64,000 nucleotides of DNA from Hemicordylus capensis. Taxonomy: Eukaryota > Chordata > Lepidosauria > Squamata > Cordylidae. The first letter of the stretch is position 1. Each line of letters opens with the position of its first letter. This document shows positions 1 through 13,200 of this stretch, in pieces. Where the stretch lies: contig NC_069662.1 in NCBI RefSeq assembly GCF_027244095.1, forward strand, positions 11,000,501 through 11,064,500, written 5' to 3'. Below the pieces are notes generated by a model. The model ran no database searches and had not been told where the DNA came from. It saw only the letters and a list, made by a program, of their open reading frames with translations. The translations under genes were made by a program, and so were the position numbers.

Positions 1-344
1 TGGCTTTTGCTTAAAATATGAACTGCCTTCACATTTTATGATTTAGTGGTCTATAGTTAGAACAAATAAATAAAAATATGAAAACAGATGAGCATAAATA
101 TAATCTATTAATGTAGGTTCACTCCCAGTTTAATGCCACTGATTGCAGTAGATTTACACCCTAGTGAAAAAGTAAAAACCTCCGCAGCATATGGCAAAAA
201 ACACAGGCCCTGATCCAATTGCAATTAGCTCAATTAGGAATAAATGGAAACAATGGAATAAGGGAGCCACAACGGACTTTACACCCATTGTTTACAATAG
301 GATTCCTCATGGATAGCTTTGGCTGGATCAGGGCCAGAGAACCT

Positions 345-1246
345 TTAGTTCTTTCTTCTGATTAACTCCCCCCTTTGGTTCAAGTCAGGCCTCAGCACAA
401 TGATATAGCACTTGGGCAAAAAGATACAAAAGAGCAATCCTGAACTGGAGGCCAGGATTGAGAATATTTCCACGGCTACCATATATTTCCCCCTTGTGCT
501 CAAGTAGGCTGGAAGAAAGGACAACCAAACGCTGCAAAAGACCAACATGCTGAAGGTGATAAACTTGGCTTCGTTAAAACTGTCAGGCAACTTCCTGGCC
601 AAGAAAGCCAAGATGAAGCTCACTGTAGCCAGGAAGCCCAGGAAGCTCAGCACAGAATAAAACATGGCAGTGGAGCCTTCATTACATTCCAGGATCATTT
701 CTTTAGCCATGGAGGTCATGTCTAGATCCGGGAATGGTGGGGAAGTTGCCAGCCACACTGTACAAATGGTGGTTTGAATGAGAGAGCAGCAAAGAACGAT
801 GAGGTAGGCCAACCTTTTCCCCACCCACTTTCTCATGCTGGACCCTGGCTTGGTGGCCATGAAAGCCAGAACCACAATTGCCGTTTTGGCTAAGACACAA
901 GAAACTGACACAGAGAAGATGATGGCAAAAGCAGCTTGTCGAAAGAGACATGTGATACTCTCAGGCTTGCCAATGAACAACAAAACACAAAGGAAGGAGA
1001 GAAGGAGGGAAATGAGGAGAATGTAGGTGAGGTTTCGGTTGTTGGCTTTGACAATGGGAGTGTCCTTGTGCTTAATGAAGATCCTCAGCACAAAAGCTGT
1101 GATGAAAGCAAAGGACAGAGCAAAAATGCCCAAACTGATCCCCAAAGGTTCTTCATGAGTCAGAAAGGTGATGGCCTTGGGAATGCAAAAATCCTGATCA
1201 CTGTTTGGATAATATTCTGTTGCACACTGGAAGCAGTCATCCATGT
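345..1246 (-). CDS. V2R gene A exon 6 (seven-transmembrane domain)
   Basis: 902 bp from acceptor TTTTCCAG to a stop at 345. It encodes the end of the Cys-rich linker ([12 protein letters not shown]), seven hydrophobic helices and a short basic C-terminal tail. Conserved family C signatures are [13 protein letters not shown] in loop 1, [15 protein letters not shown] before helix 6, [17 protein letters not shown] at helix 7 and [10 protein letters not shown] at the end. About 299 codons, uninterrupted. Confidence 0.94.
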
Positions 1247-4200
1247 CTGGAAAAGAAAATGTGGTAGAATGTTTACTGCACTGGAATATGAAAATTTCAG
1301 CAGTATAAAGTCCTGTATTAGGACTATTAAAATCCATTTTATTTTTTTTAAAAAAATATTTATTTATTGTTAAATTTATATACCGCCTTTCATTAAAAAC
1401 AATCCCAAGGCAAGATTGTTCTTATGACATAAGAACAAGCAGGGCTGTTCTTGTGTTCTTATGTTATGTTATGTTTAATCAGATATTCTCAGTTTCTTCA
1501 GGGAAATATATTTAAAGGAAACCATACTCAAGGAACAACCCACTTCTTTGGACTGGAATCAACAAGAGAAAAAGGCTTTGTTTTGCAAAATGAGCTCCTC
1601 TGGCTAATAATAACCCATATATTTCAAATTGAATCATTCTGACTAGAATACTCAAGAGCAACTAGGGATGTGCAAAACGTTTCGGGTACAAAACATTTTG
1701 TACTCGAAATGGGCCATTTCGGGTGTTTTGTAGACAAAACAAAAAGCCAATTTTCCAAATCCAAAAGTTTTCTACACAAAACAAAATGTCCCTGTTTCGG
1801 CTAAAAACATTTTGTTGTTTCGGACCTCCATTTTGTGGCGTTCTCTGAGTCAGTCTCCATTTTGTGTTTGACATCTCTTTGACTTTCCTGCCCTTCCAGC
1901 TTCCCATCAGTGACCTAAAGCATGGGCTGACCTTCTGATGATTCCCTCCTTGTTCCCAGTTGAATCTTTTGCCTCTTGCCACTCTTCACTGACCCCACAT
2001 TGACCAGGGGAAGGGTTGAAGAAAGGGCAAGGGTGGGGGAGCATTCAAGGAGGGGATTTCAATTCATTCAACAAGTTAGTTATTCATTCGCCTTTCGGCC
2101 TTTCTGCCTCATTGAAGAGAAAGAAAGAGAACTAGATCGTATTGCATGGCATGCCTCAAGTTGCCATGATGATGCCTGGGAATGGATTTATCTGCTGCAT
2201 TGCTTTTTTGTTCCATAAGAATTTTTTTTTCATACGCACACACCCTTGAGAGATGTCATGCCATTGCCTATGCCTGCCTTGTGCCAGACTAAGCCCAGCC
2301 TGTAGATTATCTGGTAGCTTATGAGATTTTAAATGACAAACCATGAATCCATTTTCATATGCTACCAGAGAATCTATACTCAAAACATCTCAGAAACAAC
2401 AGAACCCAGTACCCCATGGTTAGCAACCCATAGGGCACACCCTATGTGCTCTACACCACCACTCGCTCTGGGCCACCCCGGTGCCCTCCAAGTACAGTTA
2501 TGGAGCTATGGAAAACTCCACCATTCCCTATGGGGAAGAACCTTAAAGATGAGTAAACTTCATTAAATCTTTAAAAATCAGCCCTCTGCCCAATTCCTTT
2601 GAAAGAATTTTGGCAGCTTCCTTGCCTCCACTGGGCACTACCACCCACACTACCCTGCTCTGTGCCACTCCTTCCCTCCCCCCCCCGTGAAGCTATACTT
2701 TTGCTGAAACCTCCATTATTCCCTATGGGAAAAATTTTAAACATCAAAAATTCACCAAAAACCAGCCCTTTGCCCAATTCCTCTGAAATTTGGTTGGTAG
2801 CTTCCACCCATTGGGCACTACCACCCCCACCCACTAGTTTTGCCCAGGGGGCATTTTTTAAAAATCCAAAATGTTTCAGATTCGGATTTTGCAATTTCAA
2901 ACAAACAAAATGGGGGTGTTTCAAATTAGCTGATTTTGAACAAAGAACAAAATGGGGGTGTTTTGGATTCGGGCCAAAAACAAAACAGAAAACAAAAAAC
3001 ACAACCCTAAAAGCAACTTTCTGTTTTGTTTCTGCTAAAATTGTTTCTGTTCTGCTAAATTGCCTTATCAGCCACTACTGGAGCTTAAAAAAACCCACAC
3101 AGTAGTCTCAATTAATTTAGTTTTTGAACATACTTCTTATTGTATTCTGGAGGGATACAATAAGTACCAGATTCAATAAGTGCTCTGAGTACCAGCTGCA
3201 GGGGATTAACAGCAAGAGAGAGGGCATGCCCTCAGCTCCTGCCTGTGGGCTCCCCAGAGGCATCTGGTGGGCCACTGTGTGAAGAAGGGTACTGGACTAG
3301 ATGGGCCTTGGGCCTGATCCAGCAGGACCGTTCTTATGTGGGTCCTGTTTCTCTGGTAGCCACACCCCAAACAAGAATTTATGGATAGGTGTGTGTGTGG
3401 ATAAACAAGTATTTATGGATAGGTGTGTGTGTGTTATTCCTGTGTGTGGAATCTGAGCAGTAATAAATAGTGAATGGGAGACAATTCTTCTGAGCATCTG
3501 ATGGCGGGAGAAGAAGGCATCTATTGCAGGATGGACTGCTTTCCCAAACTGGGAATGAGTCCTTGACCTGGTATCCAGGGCGTAGTTGCAGAAAAAGGAC
3601 TACCAACCCTTCCAGATCACCACTCTACATATGGCATCAAGGGAAACCCCAAGAAGAAAAGCTGTAAAGGTGGCCATAGCCCTTGTCGAGTGCGCTCCAA
3701 CAGAAGGCGGCAGTGACTTCTTAGCCAGGATGTACGCATGCTTAATTGCAGCTGTGATCCAGGCAGAGAGTCTATGTGAGGACACCTGCTTCCCATTGTT
3801 AAGACCAGCAAAGCAGATAAACAAGGAGTTTGACTTGCGGAACAGATGTGTGTAATACAGATAGAAGGAGAGGGCACGTTTAATGTCCAGCGTGTGCCAA
3901 GAGTGTTCTTCATCCAAGGTGGGTGAAGAAAAGAACACTGCGAGGCAAATATCCCGAGAAACATGGTATTGAGACACGACTTTAGGCCTCTGAGGGGAAA
4001 AATGGTGGGAGGTCATGTGCTGGGTTGGGGGGAATACGAAATGAAAAAGAACACTCAAAAGGGAAAGGCAAGGTGATATAACAAGGTGATAGAAAGCAAA
4101 ACAAACCAAAAATAACAAGGTATATTGTATATTGTATAGAAGTAGTAAAGGCTTTAAAAAAATTAGCTCTGGCCTCAGAAAACCAAGGCAAAAAGATGTT

Positions 4201-7200
4201 GCTATCGCAGCAGTTGGAAAAGACTGAAGGAGGTATGCCTGAGGAGAGGGTATGTCACTGTGGGGGCGGGGCTACTGCCAAAAGGCTTTGATAGTTCTAG
4301 AAGGTTCCCCGGGGTCTTGTCTAGGCAGGTGCAGACATCCATAGCGTGCAGGACAATAGGACCACTACCAAGAACTGGAAGTTATTGCTGCCTTCATCTG
4401 GTATTTATTTATTTGTTTGTTTATTACATTTATATACCGCCCCATACAAACGGCTCTGGGCAGTCCACAACAATAAAGAAAAAACCCACAAATCAATCCT
4501 TTTGAAAAACAATCATTACAGAACAATATAAAAACAGCTTAAAACTTGTTTTAAAACAATCATTACAGAACAATTTGAAAACAGCATAAACCCATTCACA
4601 ATTAAAGCATTTAAACAGTTTTAAAACTCTGGAAGGCCACGCCAAAGACATACGTTGTAAAGGCTCTCCTGAAAGCCAACAATGAACTCAAATGACATAT
4701 TTCTGCCGTGACGTGAGTGTATTCCACAGCCCAGGAGCAGCTACAGAGAAGGCCCACCTCTGAGTCGCCACCAGATGGAATGGTGGTAACTCAAGACGGA
4801 CCCCTCTGATGACCTTAACGTGCAGTGGGGATCATGCAGAGAAAAAGTCACTTTCTAAGGTAGCCCGGACCTAAGCTGTTCAGGGCTTTAAAGGTAGTAA
4901 CCATAACTTTTTATTTTGCCCAGAAACATAATGGCAGCCAGTGCAACTGTTTTAAAACAGGCATAATATGGTCTCTCTGGGTTACCTCAGAAATATAATA
5001 CATATTTTTCTTTTTGTGGGATTGCTTTAGAGAAGAGGACAAGAACATTGGTGATATCAGATTCTGTCTTCTTATTGTTGGAATATTATTTGCAAATAGC
5101 TCTCAAACAGCCCAAAAGCACAGTTGGTTTGCACAGACTCCTTATCTGATCTTGCAGTGCTCACACATCAAGTCTCCCATTCATATGCAACCAGGGCAGA
5201 CCCTGCTTAGCTATAGGGACAAGTCATGCTTGCTACCACAAGACCAGCTCTCTTCTCCTTTCCTGGTAAGCATGTGTGGGATGCCAGGCAGAATGCTGCT
5301 GCTTGAGACAGCTTGCAGGGGCTGTGGAAACACTGATAAGCACCTGCTCATTTATTTTTAAAGGTGCCTCTCGCCACCCTCACCACCTGCCACTGATCAT
5401 AGCCCAATATTTGATAGGATTTATATATGTCATTCCTTACCTTTCTGATTTGAAATTTTCCCTACTGGGCATGGAAGGCAATCATAGCAGCAAAATGGCT
5501 TCCCTTCCACCTCAGTCCTACTATACCCGGAATGGCAATTGTCATTACACAGAGAAAGGGGCTGCACCTGTCCATAAATGAAAGAGGGCAATATTTTATG
5601 TTTGAAGAGTTTGAATAACAGAGGTCCATCTATAATTTATATTCCCACTCTGGCTTTCCCCTTGCATTTCTGGTCGGCATTCTTGTGATCAGAAAGGAGA
5701 GAAGGGTTAAGCTGCTATATGAACATAAGAGAGACCTTGGTAGATCAGGCGAAGGGCCATGAAATCCAGCATCTCCAGTTACCACCAGTATGTCTGGTGT
5801 TGACTCAGAGGCGGGCCTTCTCTGTAGCTGCTCCTGGGATGTGGAATACACTCACGGCAAAAATATGTCATTTGAGTTCATTGTTGGCTTTCAGGAGAGC
5901 CTGAAAGGAGGACTGGGGTCTTACTGGGGCCAGCTAGGTGCATATGGGAAGTCCACAAGTGAGGGAATGAGGGCAATGCTGCTTTCTGTTGGTGTTCCTA
6001 GGCACCTGGTGTTCAGGAGTATGCTCCTCTGATCCTGGTAGATAAAGAGGTCATTCATACAACCAAAAACTGTGTTCTACCTGGGTTTGGGAACTGTGTG
6101 TGCTCCCAGTTTTCAGTTGTATGGAAGCAAGGTAAGAGGAAAACCTGAGTAGAAGTGACTGTGTGGAAGTCAGGTAGGAGGAAAAGCTACCCAGGTTTTG
6201 ATCCCTACCTTGCTTCCATGCAAGCACTTCAACCAAGGTTTTTCATCCTACCTTGCTTCCACATAAACACAAATTGGAAGCAAACAAAGCTCCCAAACCC
6301 AGGTAGAACACAGTTTTTGTTTGTGTGAATGACCCCATATACAACTATATCCAGACTAGTAGCCACTGGTAGCCCTACCCTACATGAATTTCTCTAATCC
6401 CCTTTTAAACCAATCTTGATTCATGGCCATCACCACATCTGGCAGCAGCAAATTCCATAGTTTAACTATACATTGGGGAAAGAAGTACTTCCCTTTGTTT
6501 GTCCCAACATTTGTATTTTGTGTTGTTTTTATGCTTGTGTTTTAATTTTTTAAATCAGATTTGTTTTATATTTTTAGCTTAATATTTTAATTGTGTCATT
6601 TTCACAATCTTGTTTTTAAATTCTGCTGTAAACCACCTTGGGATTGTTTTAATGAAAGGCGGTATATATATTTAGCAATAAAATAAATAAATAAATAAAT
6701 AAATAAAATTTAGCTCCAACTGATGACACTAGGATCTAATATTGTAAAAGAGGGGGAAAAACATATTTCTATTCACTTGATTCACACCATGAGCCTTTCT
6801 GGACAGCAACCTACACAACTCACATGAGTCTGTCTCACAGTGTGTTGGACATCCATTCTCCTTTCAGATTTTCATTAATCTCTACCTCTCAACCTTTGTA
6901 ATCAGCCTTTTTTTAAAAAAATCTCGGTGTACTTGTGCACCACCACCAGCCATAGCTCCTTTCATTTCATTTCTTAATTGCTTTTTAATCTGCCTTTGCT
7001 TAGCCACTTCCTGTATTAATGTTAATTCCAGTTTTATTTTAGTTAATTTTCATTGATCTCTGCTTCTCAGCCTTTTAACTAGCCTTTAAAAAAAAAAAAG
7101 CCCCCCCCATCAGAGTTCTTTCACAAAGCTGACAGCAGAGAGAGCGAAAAGCTTTACAGATACATTCCCCGTGAAAGCTCTAAATCTCCACAGGGATCTT

Positions 7201-10200
7201 GCACAAATTCACCAGGAAAATCCCTTTCCTAATAACCTCTAATACAAAATTATTATTCTTTACAGCTGCTGATACAGACTTTTCAGTGAGCTATCTACCA
7301 TGACCTCGAGATACTTTTCCTGGATGGTCAGTGACAGCTCAGACCCCACCAATGTACTGTATATTTAAAATCAGGAACCCTTTTTGCCACTATGTGCCTC
7401 ACTTCACACTCACTTACTTTGAAATGCATTAGACATTTTCAAGCCCATTCACTTATTTATTTATTATTTATTAAACATATTTCTATACCGCCGAAAACCT
7501 CCACCTGTGGGCAGTTTGCAATGAAAAACTTAGGTAGGAGAGATCCTTTTGGAGCCCTTCTCAATCCTTTTTTTGAAATCACACCAAATGATTTGGTGTC
7601 ATCAGCAAACCTGACTGGTAACCCAGACTCCATATAAGCAATGTGCCCATGATCCATGGAATTAGCTTATGCAGGCTGGCCAATGAGAGATGAGACTAGG
7701 GATGTGCAAACAGGTTCAACGACGAACCTGTTCTACGTCAAACCTGTTCTACGTCAAACCTGTTCAGCTTGATGGTTTGAGGTCAAACTGAACCATCCCG
7801 TTTGGTATAACCCCTGACCGAACACACACCACACCCACCAACTGTTTGTGGGGTTCGTGGACTTTTCTTTACTTAACCGCTTCAGGGGAGTTGTAGGAGG
7901 CAGCGAGGTGGGAGGTCCATGGAGGTTCCCCCTCCCACCACCGGCCTCCCTTACAGCCCAAACCGGCCCATTCAGCCGGCTCTTTGGCCCATTTGGGCCT
8001 TCCAGCTCTGGTGCAGTGGCCATTTTGGAGGCTGCCACGCCTGCGCAATTGGTCTCTGCATGGCCTGGATCATGCAGAGGCCAATTGCAGATGCGGCAGC
8101 CTCCAAAATGGCTGCTGCACCGAAGGGGGAAGGCCCAAATGAGCCAAAGAGCCAGCTGAATGGGCCAGTTTGGACTGTAAGGGAAGCCGGTGAGGGGAGG
8201 GAAAGCCTCCATTGACCCGCATCCCCTGCCGCCTTCAACAACTCCCCCAAAGAGGGATAAGTTTTTTTAAAAAAATTAAAAAAAATATTCGTGAACCCCC
8301 CTGGACTGAACCAAACCGGGGCGGGGAGTGTTCAAGATGGTGCCGGACCAAACTGTCCTGGTCCAGTTTTCCCATGTGGGTGCCCACTCCTGGCTCACTT
8401 TGGCAAGAGCTCTTTACATTTTTAAAACCTTTTGTTCACAATTGCATTTGGTGACTGCCACCTAGGGAGCATTAGTTTTTCTCTTTGATGCCTCCCAAAT
8501 AGCATCATTTCAGAGCAGTGTAGGCAACAATGTGGGCCATCAGCAGAATGGCAGTCCTGGCTTCTATTCTAAGAGCCTGAAGATACTGCCTGCTGACTTC
8601 AGGCCTAGATAAAGGTTTTGGGCAACTCAATCCACAATTTCCAGTTCTCATCCAGTATTTTATCCTTTGGAACACAAGAAAACGGAGCCGGCCATGGTAT
8701 TCTGCTCTTTTCTGCAATTCACCTTTCCTTATGGTCATGTATTTCTCATGCTTTGGCTGTGTTTTCACAGGCTTGTTCATTTTTACTTGGAAGTAACTTC
8801 CATTGTATTCAATGAGACTTACTCCCAACTAAACTTTCTCAGCATTACAGCTTTAGTAACCAAAACATTTAAAGGTCAAACGGTTTCAAAGTTATGCCAT
8901 GGAACAGCAAATCATGGTTTCAATGAGTGTCACCTAATGATAGAATCTGGATACAGAGTGATCTCAAGCCCTATGCAGATAATAAATTGTACGGGTGTAC
9001 AGGTGACTCTATGAATGTTTTTTGTGAATTACATCTATTCATTTAATAGTGAACTTGTGCAGACATCACATCATATACAGGGCATAGATAGGAAACATAC
9101 TACTGTAAGTGTGATGAACAAAATTTGTGAATACCTGTACTTGTGTACACTGAACATAGCATTTGAACATGGGTATAGCATCTGAATAATGAAACATTTA
9201 AAACAATATTTGGGGAATGAATGGAGATTCCTTCAAATATACACAGACTCCCACCTGGTTAAACCGCCTGGGCCATATAATGGCATCTTCCTGAATGGTG
9301 AGCACCTGTTCTGTAGGAGCTTCTGGTTCCATCCTGCCAACTTTGACTCGAAGGAAGGACTGATTTGGGAATGTGACCCAATTAATGATGTCAAATCCAG
9401 CAACTAATTCCCCATTTTCATCAAAGGAAACTTTTTCCCCAACACTGTTGTTAAAGGCAACACTTCTCAGAAAGTGGTGGAGCTGAATTGGGTGTTGGGG
9501 AAGAGAGCAATTCACACAGATGAAGAGAAAAGTACAAATTACAATAAGAGATATGGTGAGTGGTCCTGATAAGAAGTTCCATGCAGGTGTAAAGTAGTAG
9601 TACTAGAAGTAAGTCAGCACCAGTGTTCCCTCTAACAGAGATTCCCAGATGTTGTTAACTACAACTCCCAGAATTCCCAGCTGCAATGGCTTTTGCTTGG
9701 GGATTATGGGAGTTGTAGTCAACAATATCTGGGAATCCCTGTTAGAGGGAATACTGGTCAGCACCTACATTGCTGCTCTATATTGGTATTTGAATGAGAG
9801 TTGAATCCACCCTCATTTGCTACCAGAGAATCTCCTTTCAGAACACCTCAGAATCAACAAAACCCAGTGCCCCATGGGCTTGTGGGTTTGGGGGTGGTTG
9901 GCACCCTAGCTGCACTACTACACCACCACTTGCTCTGGGCCACTCTGGTGCCCCCCAAGTAGAGTTATGGGGCTGCTGAAATCCCCATTATTCCCTAGGG
10001 GGGAAAAGCTTAAAGATTTAGAAAATTCAGAAATTCTTTAAAAATCACCCCTTTCACCAATTTATTTGAAATCTGGATGGTAGCAGGCACCCATTGGGGC
10101 ACTACCAACTGACCCACTCTTCTGCCCCCAAAAGCCCCTTTCTGCCCCAAAGACTTGCCAACTTCAAAAATCAATTAAAAACCACCCCTTTGTCCATTTT

Positions 10201-13200
10201 TTTTAAAAATTTGGGTGCTAGCTTCCTTGCACCCATTGGGCACTACTACCCATCCCACTCTTTTGGCCCCGGGGCCCTTTTTAAAAAATCTGATTCGATT
10301 TGGATTTGTATTCAGAAAATTTGGATACAAATCAAATCTGGAGTGATTCAGGGGGTCAGATTTGGACCCAAAACAAATCAGGGGTGTTTCGATTCGGGCA
10401 CCTATCGAAATGAAGAAATCAATTTGTGCACAACCCTAAAAAGCACATGTGTCAGAGTCTGCCACTAGTGCGGTTGATACATGCAGACCTATATGCATGC
10501 ATCCCACTGATGCTGATCATCTGGTGCCCCTATCCAGCAGCACTTGGGGGCCATGGTGAAGCACATGGTACACTAGAAGTACACTAGAAGTACACTAGAA
10601 GCCTGGCTGTATATATTGTAAATAACCAATAAAGTTTAGCAACTGTTGTATATAGTTGCTTTGCTTCCTTCCTAAGTTCTAGTACCCACTCTCATACATG
10701 CACGCACCATACATGCACGGACCACCAATGATGAGTCAGTGGTCTGGAATTGTTTGAGAGCCTTGGTATGCAGGCTCTTGGCAAAGTTGTGGTGGCCCTG
10801 CCAGTCTGAGGTGGAATTTTCTTTATTATTGCATGCACAAAAAAATAAGGCTTCTCAAGGGTTGTTGCTTTAAACCTTTTAAAAGGTTTAAAATGTGTCT
10901 GTTTTTAAATGCTCGCTCTTACACACTCTCTGTTTTTCAAATGCTTGCTTTTAAATGCTTGTTTGGATTTTTTTAAAAAATTGCTTGTGTTTAAATATTT
11001 TCTTTGTAGTTTGTGTTGCTTGGTGGTTTTTAGTTAGGTTTGTGATTTTAGGTGGAAAATGAATTTGGTGAGGGGGATGGTCTCCTGATGAACAAGGGCA
11101 ACCTCACCTCCCCGCCAGCCCTGCCTTGGTTGATACTGCATGCGGAAACCTGGTGGGCACAGCTGAGATAAATTTATATCTCCCCCTTCATCCAACCAGG
11201 TTTCTCTAATGCACACCAGGTCCGCGCGCTCATCCAGGATGGCTGTGGCCTTCACATTTATGGAATGCTAATTCTGTGAGGCGTGGTCTTTGCATTTAGG
11301 GGGCCTGGCATTAAATAGCACCAGGTTCAGGCAAGGTGGGCAACTGGGAGAGTTACTGGGGTCTCCTTGGATGGGAGAAGGACTGGAAGGTGAAGAACTG
11401 GAAGGTGTTATTGCTTCGATATAACCAGTGCGCCTTCCACTGACCTGGCATGTCCCACTCCCACTGACATATCGCCCTCTGCCAAGGACCACCTCAGTTG
11501 GCAGGGCTTCCTCCAAAGCAACACCCCTCGATACATATTGTGAAGAGCAACACCTTAATAATGACAAGAAATAAATAAACCCCACCCCTTTTAGTGCTTC
11601 AGCCACTGCTCACAAACAGTGCCAGGAGTTCTTGTGTTCCAAGAGCAGAGCTAATCAGCTAATTTGGTAGGAATGAAAGGAAAATCAAAGGATGGTGATT
11701 AAATTTCATCATATGAACTTGACTACCCACTTGATTATGTGTATAACAATTCTAAACAACTTGTAAATCTTTGTTGGGCTGAACCTAATAAATTCACTAG
11801 CGCCTTTATGCGAGCAGGAGCATCAGTGAGCTATCTGTAGAACGTAGGTGACAACAGTCCTAGAACTTCAGCGTTAATTAATCTATTCCAAGAGATATTT
11901 TCTAATAAGTCTGGATCCTCTTTTTACTCCCACAGATGCAGATCAGGGGGTTACCTGCCAGGGCAGATGAAGTAGAAGCTTCCGTCTACCTGCATCCACC
12001 CTTCCTCTTCGATTAGATTTAGAGGAGTGCATGGCATGGAACGAATGTGCCACAGCATAGACTGCATTGTAGACACTGTAGCTGTGACTGGTCATGCTCA
12101 TCTCAAAAACAGACCCAGGAAGAGTCTCCAACTTCTCCTCCCCAGTGCAGATTTCCTCAACCACCTCATCTGCAATGGAGTTGGTGAAATGACAATTAAA
12201 TGCATCTTCCCAAAAGACCCTGAGAAAGCCATCATCTTTTTCTGAGGTGGGGTTTCTCCTCTGAAGAAACTGCCAGAATCCTGACACCGCTTTTGAATGC
12301 AATGCAAAGGAAAGAGCCCCATGGAGGAATTTGAGATCTACACTTCTTTGATACCCAAATGATGTGAAATCCATCTGAGCAGTCATAACCCAGACTTTAC
12401 CTCTTGCCTTAATTGGCATATTCTCTGATTCTGCCAAGTTGTGCATTAGTATGAAAACCAACATGGTCTGTAGTTCACCATATATGACCAATGCATTGGC
12501 AGTGCTTTCTGAAATAGTCTTCATTTTTGTTGATGCCTCCTCCACTGCATCAGTAATATGATCTGAAAAAGAAAATGTTGGTCGTGTTTCTATAAAGTCA
12601 AAGCAGATGCCTCTCTCAGAAAACATGGGCAGCATATCCTGTACAAATCTCTCTCCATTGTCATCAGGCAAGTAAAAAAACCCAATCCACGTCCACCCAA
12701 AATGCAGGAGCAATTGGAGAATCCCTCTGTACTGATGAGCCCCTTTTGGAAACATCCAGTAGAGGAAACCAGCTTGCATGTCATTTTTCATTGCCTGAGT
12801 GCAGCCATATATGAGCTTTTAAAAGAGAGAGAGCAAAGGTTAAGAGCGATTTTTCATATAAAACTGTGTTTGTGTGTGTGTACAGATGCACTTCATAAAC
12901 TCTAATCCTTACCCCAGATCTCTTTGCCCCAGATCTCTATCGGTGCTACAAGGAGAAACGGGCTTTGCCCTCACAGAGTGGCAGATTCCTTGCTGCACTG
13001 AAGGTTGATTCTACAACACAGGAGGGAGGACATCAATTTTTGCTTCTCTCCCCTTCCTCCAAAAGCCCTTTTTACTGCCAGAAATATTTCCCTGTGACTT
13101 GTATGACCCTCAGGGATGTATGCCTAGTTGTAAAGAGGGGAGAAAAGCATATATCATTTCACCCTCTCCTGAGCTGGGCAACAGAGCATGACTTCAGTGC

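Noticed and set aside
936-1373. Plus-strand frame opposite V2R-A exon 6
   Set aside because: Antisense shadow of the conserved 7TM exon; the same shadow appears opposite exon 6 of gene B.
3600-4191. Overlapping minus-strand frames of 70-170 codons
   Set aside because: No recognisable domain, not spliced to neighbours, inside V2R-A intron 5 without similarity to other features.
7754-8250. Open frames of 90-150 codons on both strands
   Set aside because: They arise from a foldback; the two strands give near-identical peptides, as expected for a palindrome.
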